From JACDER01 sp963842575 (lineage in GTDB: Bacteria > Actinomycetota > Thermoleophilia > Gaiellales > Gaiellaceae), in NCBI GenBank assembly GCA_963842575.1, contig CAWJGS010000009.1, positions 1-64,000 of the forward strand: a stretch of DNA of 64,000 bases, written 5' to 3'. Each line of letters starts with the position of its first letter. Position 1 is the first letter of the stretch. The notes under the pieces were generated by a model. That model ran no database searches. It was not told the DNA's origin and saw nothing but the letters and a program-made list of their open reading frames with translations. The position numbers were made by a program, and so were the translations under genes. Positions 42,266 through 50,462 of the stretch are shown piece by piece.

Positions 42266-42643
42266 GTGGCCCGTATCGCCGGAGTCAACCTCCCGAACAA
42301 CAAGCGGCTCGAGGTCGGGCTGACGTACATCTACGGAATCGGCCCTTCGACCGCGCGCGCGATCATCGCTGCGCTCGGGATGTCCTCGGACGAGAAGGTG
42401 CGGGACCTGACCGACGACGAGGTCACGGCGCTTCGCAACTACATCGACTCGAACCTGCAGGTCGAGGGTGACCTGCGCCGCGAGCGCTCGCAGGCGATCA
42501 AGCGCCTCGGCGAGATCGGCGCGTACCGCGGCATCCGCCATCGCCGCGCGCTGCCGGTGAACGGCCAGCGCACCAAGACGAACGGGCGCACGCGCAAGGG
42601 CCCGAAGAAGACCGTCGGCCGCGGAAAGAAGGCGAAGACCTAA
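42266..42643 (+). CDS. rpsM: 30S ribosomal protein S13
   Basis: 125 residues, GTG start. ARIAGVNLPNNKRLEVGLTYIYGIG, RLGEIGAYRGIRHRRALPVNGQRTKTNGRTRKGP, and a basic tail reaching the P site. First ribosomal gene of the alpha operon after rpmJ; rpsK starts at the next base. Confidence 0.98.
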   Translation: MARIAGVNLPNNKRLEVGLTYIYGIGPSTARAIIAALGMSSDEKVRDLTDDEVTALRNYIDSNLQVEGDLRRERSQAIKRLGEIGAYRGIRHRRALPVNGQRTKTNGRTRKGPKKTVGRGKKAKT

Positions 42644-43048
42644 GTGGCTCCTCCTCGACGACAGGCCGCCCGCGGGCGGACCCGCCGCCGCGTCCGCAAG
42701 AACATCGCCATCGGGCAGGCGCACATCAAGACGTCGTTCAACAACACGATCGTCACGCTCACCGATCCGGAGGGCAACGTGATCGTCTGGGAGTCCGCCG
42801 GCTCGGCAGGGTTCAAGGGCTCGCGCAAGTCGACGCCGTTCGCCGCCCAGGTGACGGCCGACTCATGCGCGCGCAAGGGGATGGAGCACGGCTTGCAGAA
42901 GGTCGAGGTCTTCGTGAAAGGCCCCGGCTCGGGACGCGAGACGGCGATCCGCTCGCTCCAGGCCGCCGGGCTCGAGATCCTCGGCGTGCGCGACGTGACG
43001 CCGCAGGCCCACAACGGAGTCCGTCTCCGGAAGAGGCGCCGCGTCTGA
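42644..43048 (+). CDS. rpsK: 30S ribosomal protein S11
   Basis: 134 residues, GTG start. GQAHIKTSFNNTIVTLTDPEGNVIVWESAG, SRKSTPFAAQ, GPGSGRETAIRSLQAAGLEI and VTPQAHNGVRLRKRRRV are canonical. TGATG overlap with rpsD. Confidence 0.98.
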   Translation: MAPPRRQAARGRTRRRVRKNIAIGQAHIKTSFNNTIVTLTDPEGNVIVWESAGSAGFKGSRKSTPFAAQVTADSCARKGMEHGLQKVEVFVKGPGSGRETAIRSLQAAGLEILGVRDVTPQAHNGVRLRKRRRV

Positions 43049-43668
43049 TGGCCCGCGACCGCTCCCCCAAGTGCAAGCAGTGCCGCCGCGAGGGCATGAA
43101 GCTCTTTCTCAAGGGCGAGCGCTGCCTGACCGAGAAGTGCGCGATCGAGCGCCGCAGCTATCCGCCGGGCGAGCACGGCCGCGGTCGGATCAAGCAGTCG
43201 GAGTACCTCCTCCAGCTGCGCGAGAAGCAGAAGGCGCGCCGCTATTACGGGCTGCTCGAGAAGCAGTTCCGCACGTACTACGAGAAGGCGGCGAAGGGCT
43301 CAGGCATCACGGGCGAGGACCTGCTGCGCATGCTCGAGACGCGCCTCGACAACGTCGTCTACCGGCTGGGCTTCGCGGCCTCGCGCGCGCAGGCGCGCCA
43401 GCTCGTGCGCCACGGGCACTTCCACGTGAACGGGCGCCGCGTCAACATCCCCAGCTACCGCGTCAAGCCCGGCGACATCGTGACGATGACCCCCGGCAGC
43501 TCCGCCGAGCAGGTCATCCGTGACGCGACCGATCTCACCGCATCTGTGGCCCCGTGGCTCCAGGCCGACCACGACGGGTTGACCGGAAAGATCCTCAAGT
43601 GGCCTGAGCGAGAAGAGATCGACACTCCGGTACAGGAGTCGTTGATCGTCGAGCTCTACTCCAAGTAA
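43048..43668 (+). CDS. rpsD: 30S ribosomal protein S4
   Basis: 206 residues from ATG 43048. It has four N-terminal cysteines (CKQC, CLTEKC) forming a zinc site, YPPGEHGRGR, and the S4 domain METRLDNVVYRLGFAASRAQARQLVRHGHF. S4 initiates 30S assembly and can regulate the alpha operon. A small stem GGGGC-GAAC-GCCCC (43675-43688 region) lies in the gap before rpoA. Confidence 0.98.
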   Translation: MARDRSPKCKQCRREGMKLFLKGERCLTEKCAIERRSYPPGEHGRGRIKQSEYLLQLREKQKARRYYGLLEKQFRTYYEKAAKGSGITGEDLLRMLETRLDNVVYRLGFAASRAQARQLVRHGHFHVNGRRVNIPSYRVKPGDIVTMTPGSSAEQVIRDATDLTASVAPWLQADHDGLTGKILKWPEREEIDTPVQESLIVELYSK

Positions 43669-43708
43669 CTCGCAGGGGCGAACGCCCCACCGACTGGAAA
43701 GGGAACGT

Positions 43709-44674
43709 ATGGCAACTCGGACCATGAGCCCCACGGAACTGCAGACGAGGATCGTCCACGAGGAGGTCGACGACCTCCGCGGAGTCTTCGTCATCGAGCC
43801 GCTCGACCGCGGCTTCGGCTACACGTTCGGTAATTCGCTGCGCCGCGTGCTGCTCTCCTCGCTCGAGGGGGCGGCGGTGACCTCGGTGAAGATCGAGGGC
43901 GTCGCGCACGAGTTCACGACGCTTCCGGGCGTCCAGGAGGACGTGACCGACATCATCCTCAACCTCAAGAACCTGATCTGCACCCTGCACGGCGAGGCGC
44001 CCGAGATCGAGGTCTACCTCTCGAAGAAGGGCCCCGGCACCGTGACGGCCGCCGACATCGAGGCGCCGGCCGACCTCGAGATTCTCAACCCGAACCTCGA
44101 GATCGCCCACCTCTCCGGCAAGGGCAAGTTCGAGATCGTGCTGACGATCGGCCGCGGCCGGGGGTACATGCCCGCCGAGCTGAACCGCGGCGAGCAGCAC
44201 ACGATCGGCGTCATTCCGGTCGACTCGATCTTCTCGCCCGTCCGCCGGGTCGCCTACGAGGTCGAGGCAGCCCGCGTCGGGCAGCGCACCGACTACGACA
44301 AGCTCCGCCTCGACATCACGACCGACGGCTCGGTCAACCCGAAGGACGCGGTCGCCGCGGCGGCCGAGATCCTCATCCGCCAGCTCGCGATCTTCACCGA
44401 CCTGGAGAAGATCGAGGGCTTCGGCGAGGCCGCTCAGGAGGTCGCAGAAGCGCCGGCGACGCACGCGATGGAGAACTTCCCCATCGAGGAGCTCGAGCTC
44501 GGCGTCCGCTCCTACAACTGCCTGAAGCGCGTCGGGATCGAGACGATCGGCGAGCTCGTGTCAAAGAGCGAGAACGAGCTGGCGGCGATCCCCAACTTCG
44601 GTCGCAAGTCGATCGAGGAAGTGAAGGAGACGCTCGCCACGCACGGCCTGAACCTCCGGGGAGACGAGGGATAG
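43709..44674 (+). CDS. rpoA: DNA-directed RNA polymerase subunit alpha
   Basis: 321 residues. N-terminal dimerisation domain with EPLDRGFGYTFGNSLRRVLLSSLEGAAVTSVKIEGV. C-terminal domain starts near residue 250 with IEELELGVRSYNCLKRVGIETIGELVSKSENELAAIPNFGRKSIEEVKETL, the DNA UP-element and activator-binding part. Followed by a 101-bp repeat-containing spacer before rplQ. Confidence 0.98.
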   Translation: MATRTMSPTELQTRIVHEEVDDLRGVFVIEPLDRGFGYTFGNSLRRVLLSSLEGAAVTSVKIEGVAHEFTTLPGVQEDVTDIILNLKNLICTLHGEAPEIEVYLSKKGPGTVTAADIEAPADLEILNPNLEIAHLSGKGKFEIVLTIGRGRGYMPAELNRGEQHTIGVIPVDSIFSPVRRVAYEVEAARVGQRTDYDKLRLDITTDGSVNPKDAVAAAAEILIRQLAIFTDLEKIEGFGEAAQEVAEAPATHAMENFPIEELELGVRSYNCLKRVGIETIGELVSKSENELAAIPNFGRKSIEEVKETLATHGLNLRGDEG

Positions 44675-44775
44675 TTGATGGCGGCCCCCTCCCGCCTGTC
44701 TCGCACGCGCCAGGGCGCTGCATCGCGCTCGCGGCTCGCGCGCGCGCACGATCCAGTCGAGAGGTGACCGCTGAC
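44675..44775 (+). repeat. Intergenic palindromic element, repeat family A, copy 2
   Basis: The spacer begins GGCGGCCCCCTCCCGCC, continues TCTCGCACGCGCCAGGGCGCTGCA, then GCTCGCGGCTCGCG, and ends GCACGATC before the rplQ ribosome-binding site. The same blocks in the same order occur in the rpsQ-rplN spacer (34793-34955). Both copies sit directly after a stop codon inside a ribosomal operon. Confidence 0.6.
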
Positions 44776-45138
44776 GTGCGCCACCAGCGTTCGGGAAAGA
44801 AACTCGGCCGCGACTCCGCGCACCGCAGGGCGCTGTACGCGAACCTCGCCGGTGCGCTCATCGAGCACGGCCGGGTCAGGACCACCGTGGCGAAAGCCAA
44901 GGCCGTCCGCCCGATCGCGGAGCAGATGATCACGCTGGGGAGGCGGGGAGACCTGCACGCGCGCCGTCAGGCCCTCGCCTACCTCCGCTCGCAGGACGTC
45001 GTCCACAAGCTCTTCTCAGACGTGGGTCCCCGGTTCGCCGATCGGCCGGGCGGCTACTCGCGCATCGTCAAGATCGGCCCGCGCCAGGGGGATGCCGCCG
45101 AGATGGCGTACCTCGAGCTCGTCGACTACACGCCGTAG
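44776..45138 (+). CDS. rplQ: 50S ribosomal protein L17
   Basis: 120 residues from GTG 44776, chosen for RHQRSGKKLGRDSAHRRALYANLAGALIEHGRV and GAGAGG upstream; a GTG at 44764 in frame is an alternative. It ends GDAAEMAYLELVDY. Last gene of the alpha operon. Confidence 0.97.
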   Translation: MRHQRSGKKLGRDSAHRRALYANLAGALIEHGRVRTTVAKAKAVRPIAEQMITLGRRGDLHARRQALAYLRSQDVVHKLFSDVGPRFADRPGGYSRIVKIGPRQGDAAEMAYLELVDYTP

Positions 45139-45157
45139 AACGCGCCATAGTGGGTCC

Positions 45158-46496
45158 GTGAAGGCGCTCGCAACGGGCCTGGCGGTCGCGGCTGTCGGCG
45201 TCGGGATCTTCTGGGACGGCGGGTTCGACGCCACCCCGCAATGGGCGTTCGCCGCCACAGCGGTGGTCGCCGGACTGGCCGCTCTGGCCGCGCGCCGTGC
45301 GGCCTGGAACGCGCCGGTCATCGTCCTGCTCGCGATCGCGGCGCTGCAGGCGCTTTCGGCCGCCTGGACGATCGTTCCGGTTGCGGACACCCTCCGCGCC
45401 GCAGCGCTGACGGCGGGGTACGCCGCCCTCGTGCTTGCGGGGTCGGGGCAGGCCGCAGGGCGGGTGGCGGTGCTGCTGGCGGGGGCGGCGGGCATCACCG
45501 GCCTGATGGGGCTTGTTTCGGCCTCGCTCTACTCCAGCGTCTATGCAGAGCGGATCGAGGGCGGCTGGCGGCCCGAGGGGCCGTTCGGATATCCGCCTTC
45601 GCTTGCGCTCGTGCAGGTGTTCGCGCTGCCGGCGTTGGTGACGGCGATGGTGCGTGCGCGGCCCGGCGTGGCGGCGCTCGCGGCCATCGGGGCCGCTACT
45701 TCGGGCGGTGTGCTCGTCCTCGTCGCGAACCGCTTCACCCTCGCGCTGGCGATTGTCGTCCTGGGGATCGCAGTGGCGCTTTCGAGGCGACGCCTCGTCG
45801 CCGGCTCGGCCGCGGCGTTCGTGGCCGTGGCGGCCGTCGCCTTCCGCCTGCTGCTCGGCGGCTTCACGTCACGCTTCTCGCAGGCAGGACCGGGGGCCGC
45901 ACTTGGCAGTCCTTGCGCTCCTCGCCGCGCTCGCGCTCCTCTGGATGCTTGTTCGACAGCAAATCGGCGCTACGGACCTGGACCGAAGGCTCGGCGCTCG
46001 CCCGGCGCTCGCCGCGGGCATTGTCATCGTCGCGCTGGCCGTTCTCGGCGGGTTGTTCAGCACCGGCGCGCTGAGCGCCAGGCGGTTCGGCTCGCACCAG
46101 GGGTTCACGCACGGCCGCACCTGGATGTGGAGCGCGGCGTACCGGAGCGCGCTCGAGCGCCCCGGGCAGGGCTTCGGGGCGGCGTCCTTCTTCCGGGCCA
46201 CCGTGTCGCGCCAGCCGGGTCATGGGCGCGTCACGCGCTTCGCGCACGATCTCCCGCTCGAGCAATGGGTCGAGACCGGAATCGCCGGCCTGCTCCTCGT
46301 CCTCGCGTTCTACGTTGTTTGTGCGCGCGCCCTATGGCGCGCACGCGGCTCACCGGCGCTCTGGCTGCTCGGGCCGGCGGTCGCCGTGTTCCTGCTCGCG
46401 AACCTGATCGACTGGCCATGGCATCTCGCCGGCGTCGGCGCGCTCTTCGCCGTCGCGCTCGGCTCGGTCACTGCAGCTCGAGCTCCCCGACCCTGA
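45158..46496 (+). CDS. O-antigen-ligase/Wzy-like membrane protein (apparent frameshift)
   Basis: GTG 45158 opens a very hydrophobic protein with about ten membrane segments. One extra G in the run 45892-45896 shifts the frame; removing it joins FSQAGPG to PHLAVLALLAALALLWML and gives about 445 residues. Toward the end GQGFGAASFF, THGRTWMWSAAYRSALE and HDLPLEQWVETGIAGLLLVLAFYVV are the periplasmic-loop and final-helix pattern of the O-antigen ligase (Wzy_C) family, which polymerises or transfers surface glycans. The exact substrate is unknown. CATAGT 6 nt before the start may be its -10 box. Confidence 0.7.
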
Positions 46497-46764
46497 AGCC
46501 CAGCGGCACCTTCTCGTCTTCGGCCGCGGCGTAGATCCGGATCCGGCGGATGTCCGTCTCCCGAACGGCGACGATCTCCGGCTCCGATTCGCCGATGTCG
46601 CAGACGACGAACGGCGGGTAGGACTGGACAGCGCGAGGCTCGAGCGTCCGGCCGTCGTTGGTCTCGATCTCGACCACCGCGTGCCTGCCCGCCGGGGTGG
46701 CCGATCCGACGCGCGCATGGAGGTCGTGGATATAGCTCCAGAGTCCTTCGTGCGTACCGGCCAA
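46468..46764 (-). CDS. Conserved-looking small protein of unknown function
   Basis: 98 residues from TTG 46764, with TAGCAT 9 nt upstream on the minus strand (46774-46779). The sequence alternates charged strands (HAVVEIETNDGRTLEPRAVQ, DIRRIRIYAAAEDEKVPLGFRVGELELQ), suggesting a small beta-barrel. There is no signal peptide, membrane segment or known motif. It overlaps the end of the convergent membrane protein by 29 nt. Confidence 0.55.
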   Translation of the reverse strand: MAGTHEGLWSYIHDLHARVGSATPAGRHAVVEIETNDGRTLEPRAVQSYPPFVVCDIGESEPEIVAVRETDIRRIRIYAAAEDEKVPLGFRVGELELQ

Positions 46765-46784
46765 ATCGCGGTGATGCTACCGGC

Positions 46785-47099
46785 GTGGCCGCAATCGTCG
46801 CGATCCTGCTCGCCATCTTCGTTCTCCCCTCACCCTGGGGTCTCCTGGCCATCGTCGCCGGCATCACGATCGAGGTCGGCGAGAGCTGGTTCTGGATCCG
46901 GTTCACGCGTCGCCGGCGAGCCGTCACCGGCGCCGAAGGGCTGATCGGGCAGGACGCGGTCGTGATCGAGGCCTGCCGGCCGGACGGTCGCGTGCGCGTC
47001 CACGGCGAGCTCTGGCGCGCTCGCTGCGCGAGGGGCGCGGGCGTCGGCGAGCATGTCAGCGTCACGCGGGTGGACGATCTCACCCTCGAGGTCGAATGA
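46785..47099 (+). CDS. NfeD-like membrane protein with OB-fold domain
   Basis: 104 residues from GTG 46785. Two short membrane segments (AIVAILLAIFVLPSPWGLLAIVAGITIEV) precede a soluble part GLIGQDAVVIEACRPDGRVRVHGELWRARC, the NfeD OB-fold pattern (G-hh-G-x-A...G-x-V-x-h-x-G-E-x-W-x-A). NfeD proteins pair with SPFH proteins, but none is adjacent here; a second NfeD/SPFH pair lies at 61939-63263. Its end overlaps truA by 4 nt, so the two are co-translated. Confidence 0.7.
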   Translation: MAAIVAILLAIFVLPSPWGLLAIVAGITIEVGESWFWIRFTRRRRAVTGAEGLIGQDAVVIEACRPDGRVRVHGELWRARCARGAGVGEHVSVTRVDDLTLEVE

Positions 47100-47812
47100 G
47101 GCTCAGACTGACCCTCGAGTACGACGGGACCGACTTCTCCGGGTGGGCGTCCCAGCCGGGCCTGCGGACGGTGGAGGACGAGCTGGGCCGGGCGCTTGCC
47201 GAGGTCTTTCCCGCGGTGGGACGGCTCGCGGTCGCGGGCCGGACGGATGCGGGAGTGCACGCGCTCGGCCAGGTGGCGAGCGTCGAGGTTCAGGGAGGAC
47301 CTCCGCCCGACCATGCTGCCGAGGCGCTCAACACCGTCCTCCCGCACGACGTGTCGGTGCTCGGAGTCGAAGAAGCCGCGGAGGACTTCCACGCCCGGCA
47401 TTCGGCCCGCGCGCGGAGCTATCGCTACCGCATCTGGCGTCGGCGCACGCCCTCTCCCTTCGAGTACCGGCGCAGCTACTGGTATCCGCGCCGGCTGGAC
47501 GAGGAGAAGCTCGCGGATTCGGCGGACGCGCTCCTCGGCGAGCACGACTTCCGCGCGTTCACGCCGACCGAAACCCGGCACGAGACGTTCGACCGCGTCA
47601 TCCTCGCGGCGGCGTGGCACCGGCGCGGTGACGTGCTCGAGCTCGAGATCACGGCCGACAGGTTCCTGCGCCACATGGTGCGGACGCTGGTGGGGACGAT
47701 GCTGGAGCGGACGCCGGAAGAAGTGGAGGCGTTACTGACGGGTCGGCCTCGAAGCGACGCAGGCCCCACAGCGCCGCCATGGGGCCTGTACCTCGAAAGT
47801 GTGCGGTACTGA
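47096..47812 (+). CDS. truA: tRNA pseudouridine(38-40) synthase
   Basis: 238 residues. RLTLEYDGTDFSGWASQPGLRTVEDEL and the catalytic loop AGRTDAGVHALGQVA (Asp of GRTDAGVHA) identify TruA, which modifies the anticodon stem. ARSYRYRIW, HDFRAFTP and RFLRHMVRTLVGTMLE follow. ATGA-type overlap with the upstream NfeD-like gene. Confidence 0.97.
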   Translation: MRLRLTLEYDGTDFSGWASQPGLRTVEDELGRALAEVFPAVGRLAVAGRTDAGVHALGQVASVEVQGGPPPDHAAEALNTVLPHDVSVLGVEEAAEDFHARHSARARSYRYRIWRRRTPSPFEYRRSYWYPRRLDEEKLADSADALLGEHDFRAFTPTETRHETFDRVILAAAWHRRGDVLELEITADRFLRHMVRTLVGTMLERTPEEVEALLTGRPRSDAGPTAPPWGLYLESVRY

Positions 47813-48401
47813 GGCCGGTGTTAGGCCGGGCCGGATGACGCTCCAGACACGGCGCCGGATCAGCACGTTCGGCCGCGACCCGTAGCGCTGCTACGCGCCG
47901 CGACCGCCCGCACTGCCCGGCTTGGTCTGGAGCCCCCGGCGGCGGCCGATTTCCCATCAACCGTCTGGTACGGCCCAGGGTGGTGATGGTGAAGCCGTGC
48001 TGAGACTTGTTCCTGCAGGTAGCGGACGAGGTCGTGAGCGTGCACGACATCCCGCCGCCCCTCCACGTTGTACCCGCCTTCCGCACTTTCGTGTGTGCCG
48101 GATCGGCAAATGGTCCGGCATCGCCTGAGCAGGGCTGGACCTTGGCCCTGCCGCGCGTGTTGAACCCAAGCCAGCCGCCCGTGGGGTCGCCGATCCTGCA
48201 CTTCTTCGTCGGCTTCGGCTTCAGGTGGCCGTTCCTGATCCCGCACACGACGAAGCCCCGTACGCCGGTGCCCCACATGCAGTAGATCTTTCCGTTCTGT
48301 GTCTTGAAGAAGCCGCTGCTCTTGGCGGCTGCTCCCGTGGCGGTACCTGCCGCCAGCGCTACTGCGGCGAGGCCCAGTGTGATGACGGAGAGAATTCGCA
48401 T
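47649..48401 (-). CDS. Secreted DUF6636-like protein (3' end uncertain)
   Basis: Signal peptide MRILSVITLGLAAVALAAGTATGA, then a domain of about 120 residues: FFKTQNGKIYCMWGTGVRGFVVCGIRNG, FNTRGRAKVQPCSGDAG, WRGGGMSCTLTTSSATCRNKSQHGFTI. Six cysteines probably form disulfides. This is the pattern of DUF6636-type secreted proteins, which normally stop just after HGF. Here the frame continues another 95 low-quality residues and runs 164 nt into truA on the opposite strand. A one-base indel near 47950-47980 (where a TGA lies in the next frame) probably hides the true stop. Confidence 0.6.
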   Translation of the reverse strand: MRILSVITLGLAAVALAAGTATGAAAKSSGFFKTQNGKIYCMWGTGVRGFVVCGIRNGHLKPKPTKKCRIGDPTGGWLGFNTRGRAKVQPCSGDAGPFADPAHTKVRKAGTTWRGGGMSCTLTTSSATCRNKSQHGFTITTLGRTRRLMGNRPPPGAPDQAGQCGRSRRVAALRVAAERADPAPCLERHPARPNTGLSTAHFRGTGPMAALWGLRRFEADPSVTPPLLPASAPASSPPASAPCGAGTCRP

Positions 48402-48446
48402 TGGCGATTCCTAACACACTTTCGCCCGGTCGTTAGCATCGAAGCG

Positions 48447-50462
48447 ATGGCCTCCAAAACGAAAACTCCGGCCGATCGAGCGTCCGAGCTCCGCGAGCAG
48501 CTCGACCACCACCTCTACCGCTACCACGTCCTCGACGACCCGGAGATCTCGGACGCAGACTACGACCGTCTCTTCGACGAGCTGCTCGCGCTCGAGGAGG
48601 AGCATCCCGAGCTCCGCGATTCGAGCTCTCCGACGCAGCGCGTGGGAGCGCCGGTCTCGGACCGCTTCCAGAAGGTGCAGCACCTGGAGCCGATGGGCTC
48701 GCTCGAGAAAGTGACGACGGACGAGGCGCTGGCCAAGTGGGGCGAGGACGTGCGCAAGCGCCTCGAGTCCGATGAGCCGGTCGCTTACGTGCTCGAGCCG
48801 AAGATCGACGGGCTGGCGATCAACCTCACCTACGAAGGCGGCGTGCTCGTGCGCGGCGCGACGCGGGGGGACGGGATCCAGGGCGAGGACGTGACGGTCA
48901 ACCTGCGGACGATCCCGACCATCCCCTTGCGCATGCGGGGCGACGCGCCGCCTCCGCTCCTCGAGGTGCGCGGCGAGGTCTACATGCCGCTCTCCGGCTT
49001 CCGGGAGCTGAACGAGCGGCTCGCCGGAACGAAGCAAAAGGTGGCGCCGAACCCGCGGAACGCTGCTGCCGGGTCCCTTCGGCAGAAGGACTCCTCGATC
49101 ACCGCATCGCGCCCGTTGGCCGTGTGGGTGTACGGAGTCGGCGCGGCCGAAGGGCTCACGCGCGAGTCGCACTGGGAGACGCTGCAAGCGCTGCGCGAGC
49201 GCGGCTTCCGCACGAATCCGTTCGCCGAGCGGCACGAGTCGCTCGAGGCGGTCGCCGCTGCGTGCCGCGAATGGGAGACGCGGCGCGTCGAGCTCGACTA
49301 CGAGATCGACGGAATCGTGATCAAGGTCGACTCCCTCGACCAGCAGCGCCGGCTCGGCGCGCTGCACGGCCGGCCGCGCTGGGCCCGCGCGTTCAAGTGG
49401 GCGCCGCTGACCGCCCAGACCAGGCTGAACAAGATCAGCATCCGCGTCGGCCGGACGGGCGCGCTCAATCCGTGGGGACAGCTCGAGCCCGTGGTCGTCG
49501 GCGGAGTCACGGTCTCGAACGCGACGTTGCACAACGAGGACGACATCAACCGCAAGGACATCCGCGAGGGCGACACGGTGATCGTGCAGCGTGCGGGCGA
49601 CGTGATCCCGCAGGTCGTCGGCCCCGTCCTCCCGCACGCCAAGGGCTCGAAGCGTTTCCGCATGCCCGCGCGCTGCCCCCTGTGCGACGCCGAGATCGTC
49701 AAGCCCGAGGGCGAGGTCATGCACCGCTGCCCCAACCGGGCATGTCCCTCCCGAGGCCTGGAGACGCTCATCCACTGGGTCCAGGCCGCAATGGACATCG
49801 AAGGTGTGGGCGAGCAGTTCGTGCGGCGGCTCTGGGACGAGGGCCTGCTCCGCTCGATGCCCGATCTCTACCGCCTCACGGCGGAACAGCTGATGGAGCT
49901 GGACGGCTACGCCGAGATCTCGGCGCGCAACGCGGTCGAGTCGATCGCGCTCTCCAAGGAGCGTCCCTTCCACCGCGTCCTCTTCGGCCTCAACATCCCC
50001 AAGGTCGGATGGGTCATGGCGGAGAACCTCGCCCGCCACTTCGAGACCGTCGACCGGCTGATGGAGGCGACGCAGGAGGAGCTCGTCGAGGTCGACGGGA
50101 TCGGGCCGGACCGCGCCGAGCTCATCGCCGAGTGGTTCGAGGACGAGGAGAACCGGGCGCTGATCGCGGAGCTGCGCGGGCTGGGCCTGCGCTTCGAGGC
50201 CGGGGACGAATCCAAGCCGGTCGAGGGGCCGCTGACCGGCAACACGTACGTCATCACCGGCACCCTCGAGGGCTTCACCCGTGACGAGGCGGGCGCGGCG
50301 CTCGAGGCGCTCGGCGCCAAGGTCACGAATTCGGTATCGAGCAAGACGACCGCGGTGATCGCGGGCGAGAGCCCTGGCTCGAAATTGCAGAAGGCGCAAA
50401 AGGCCGGCGTTGAGGTGCTCGACGAGCCGGGTCTCGTGAAGCTACTTCGCGGCGGCGGCTAG
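48447..50462 (+). CDS. ligA: NAD-dependent DNA ligase
   Basis: 671 residues from ATG 48447. Ia domain YHVLDDPEISDADYD binds NAD; adenylation Lys119 is in LEPKIDGLAI; then RGDGIQGEDVT and NPRNAAAGSLRQ. Zinc finger is CPLCDAEIVKPEGEVMHRCPN with CPSRG. Helix-hairpin-helix repeats cover about 450-580, and a BRCT domain is at about 590-671 (GNTYVITGTLEGFTRDEAG). Seals Okazaki fragments. TAGCAT lies 7 nt before the ATG, suggesting a leaderless mRNA. Confidence 0.98.
   Translation: MASKTKTPADRASELREQLDHHLYRYHVLDDPEISDADYDRLFDELLALEEEHPELRDSSSPTQRVGAPVSDRFQKVQHLEPMGSLEKVTTDEALAKWGEDVRKRLESDEPVAYVLEPKIDGLAINLTYEGGVLVRGATRGDGIQGEDVTVNLRTIPTIPLRMRGDAPPPLLEVRGEVYMPLSGFRELNERLAGTKQKVAPNPRNAAAGSLRQKDSSITASRPLAVWVYGVGAAEGLTRESHWETLQALRERGFRTNPFAERHESLEAVAAACREWETRRVELDYEIDGIVIKVDSLDQQRRLGALHGRPRWARAFKWAPLTAQTRLNKISIRVGRTGALNPWGQLEPVVVGGVTVSNATLHNEDDINRKDIREGDTVIVQRAGDVIPQVVGPVLPHAKGSKRFRMPARCPLCDAEIVKPEGEVMHRCPNRACPSRGLETLIHWVQAAMDIEGVGEQFVRRLWDEGLLRSMPDLYRLTAEQLMELDGYAEISARNAVESIALSKERPFHRVLFGLNIPKVGWVMAENLARHFETVDRLMEATQEELVEVDGIGPDRAELIAEWFEDEENRALIAELRGLGLRFEAGDESKPVEGPLTGNTYVITGTLEGFTRDEAGAALEALGAKVTNSVSSKTTAVIAGESPGSKLQKAQKAGVEVLDEPGLVKLLRGGG

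Noticed and set aside
47760..47788. Hairpin CAGGCCCCA / TGGGGCCTG at the end of truA as a terminator
   Set aside because: The stem is good but lies within the truA coding sequence and has no T run in either direction.
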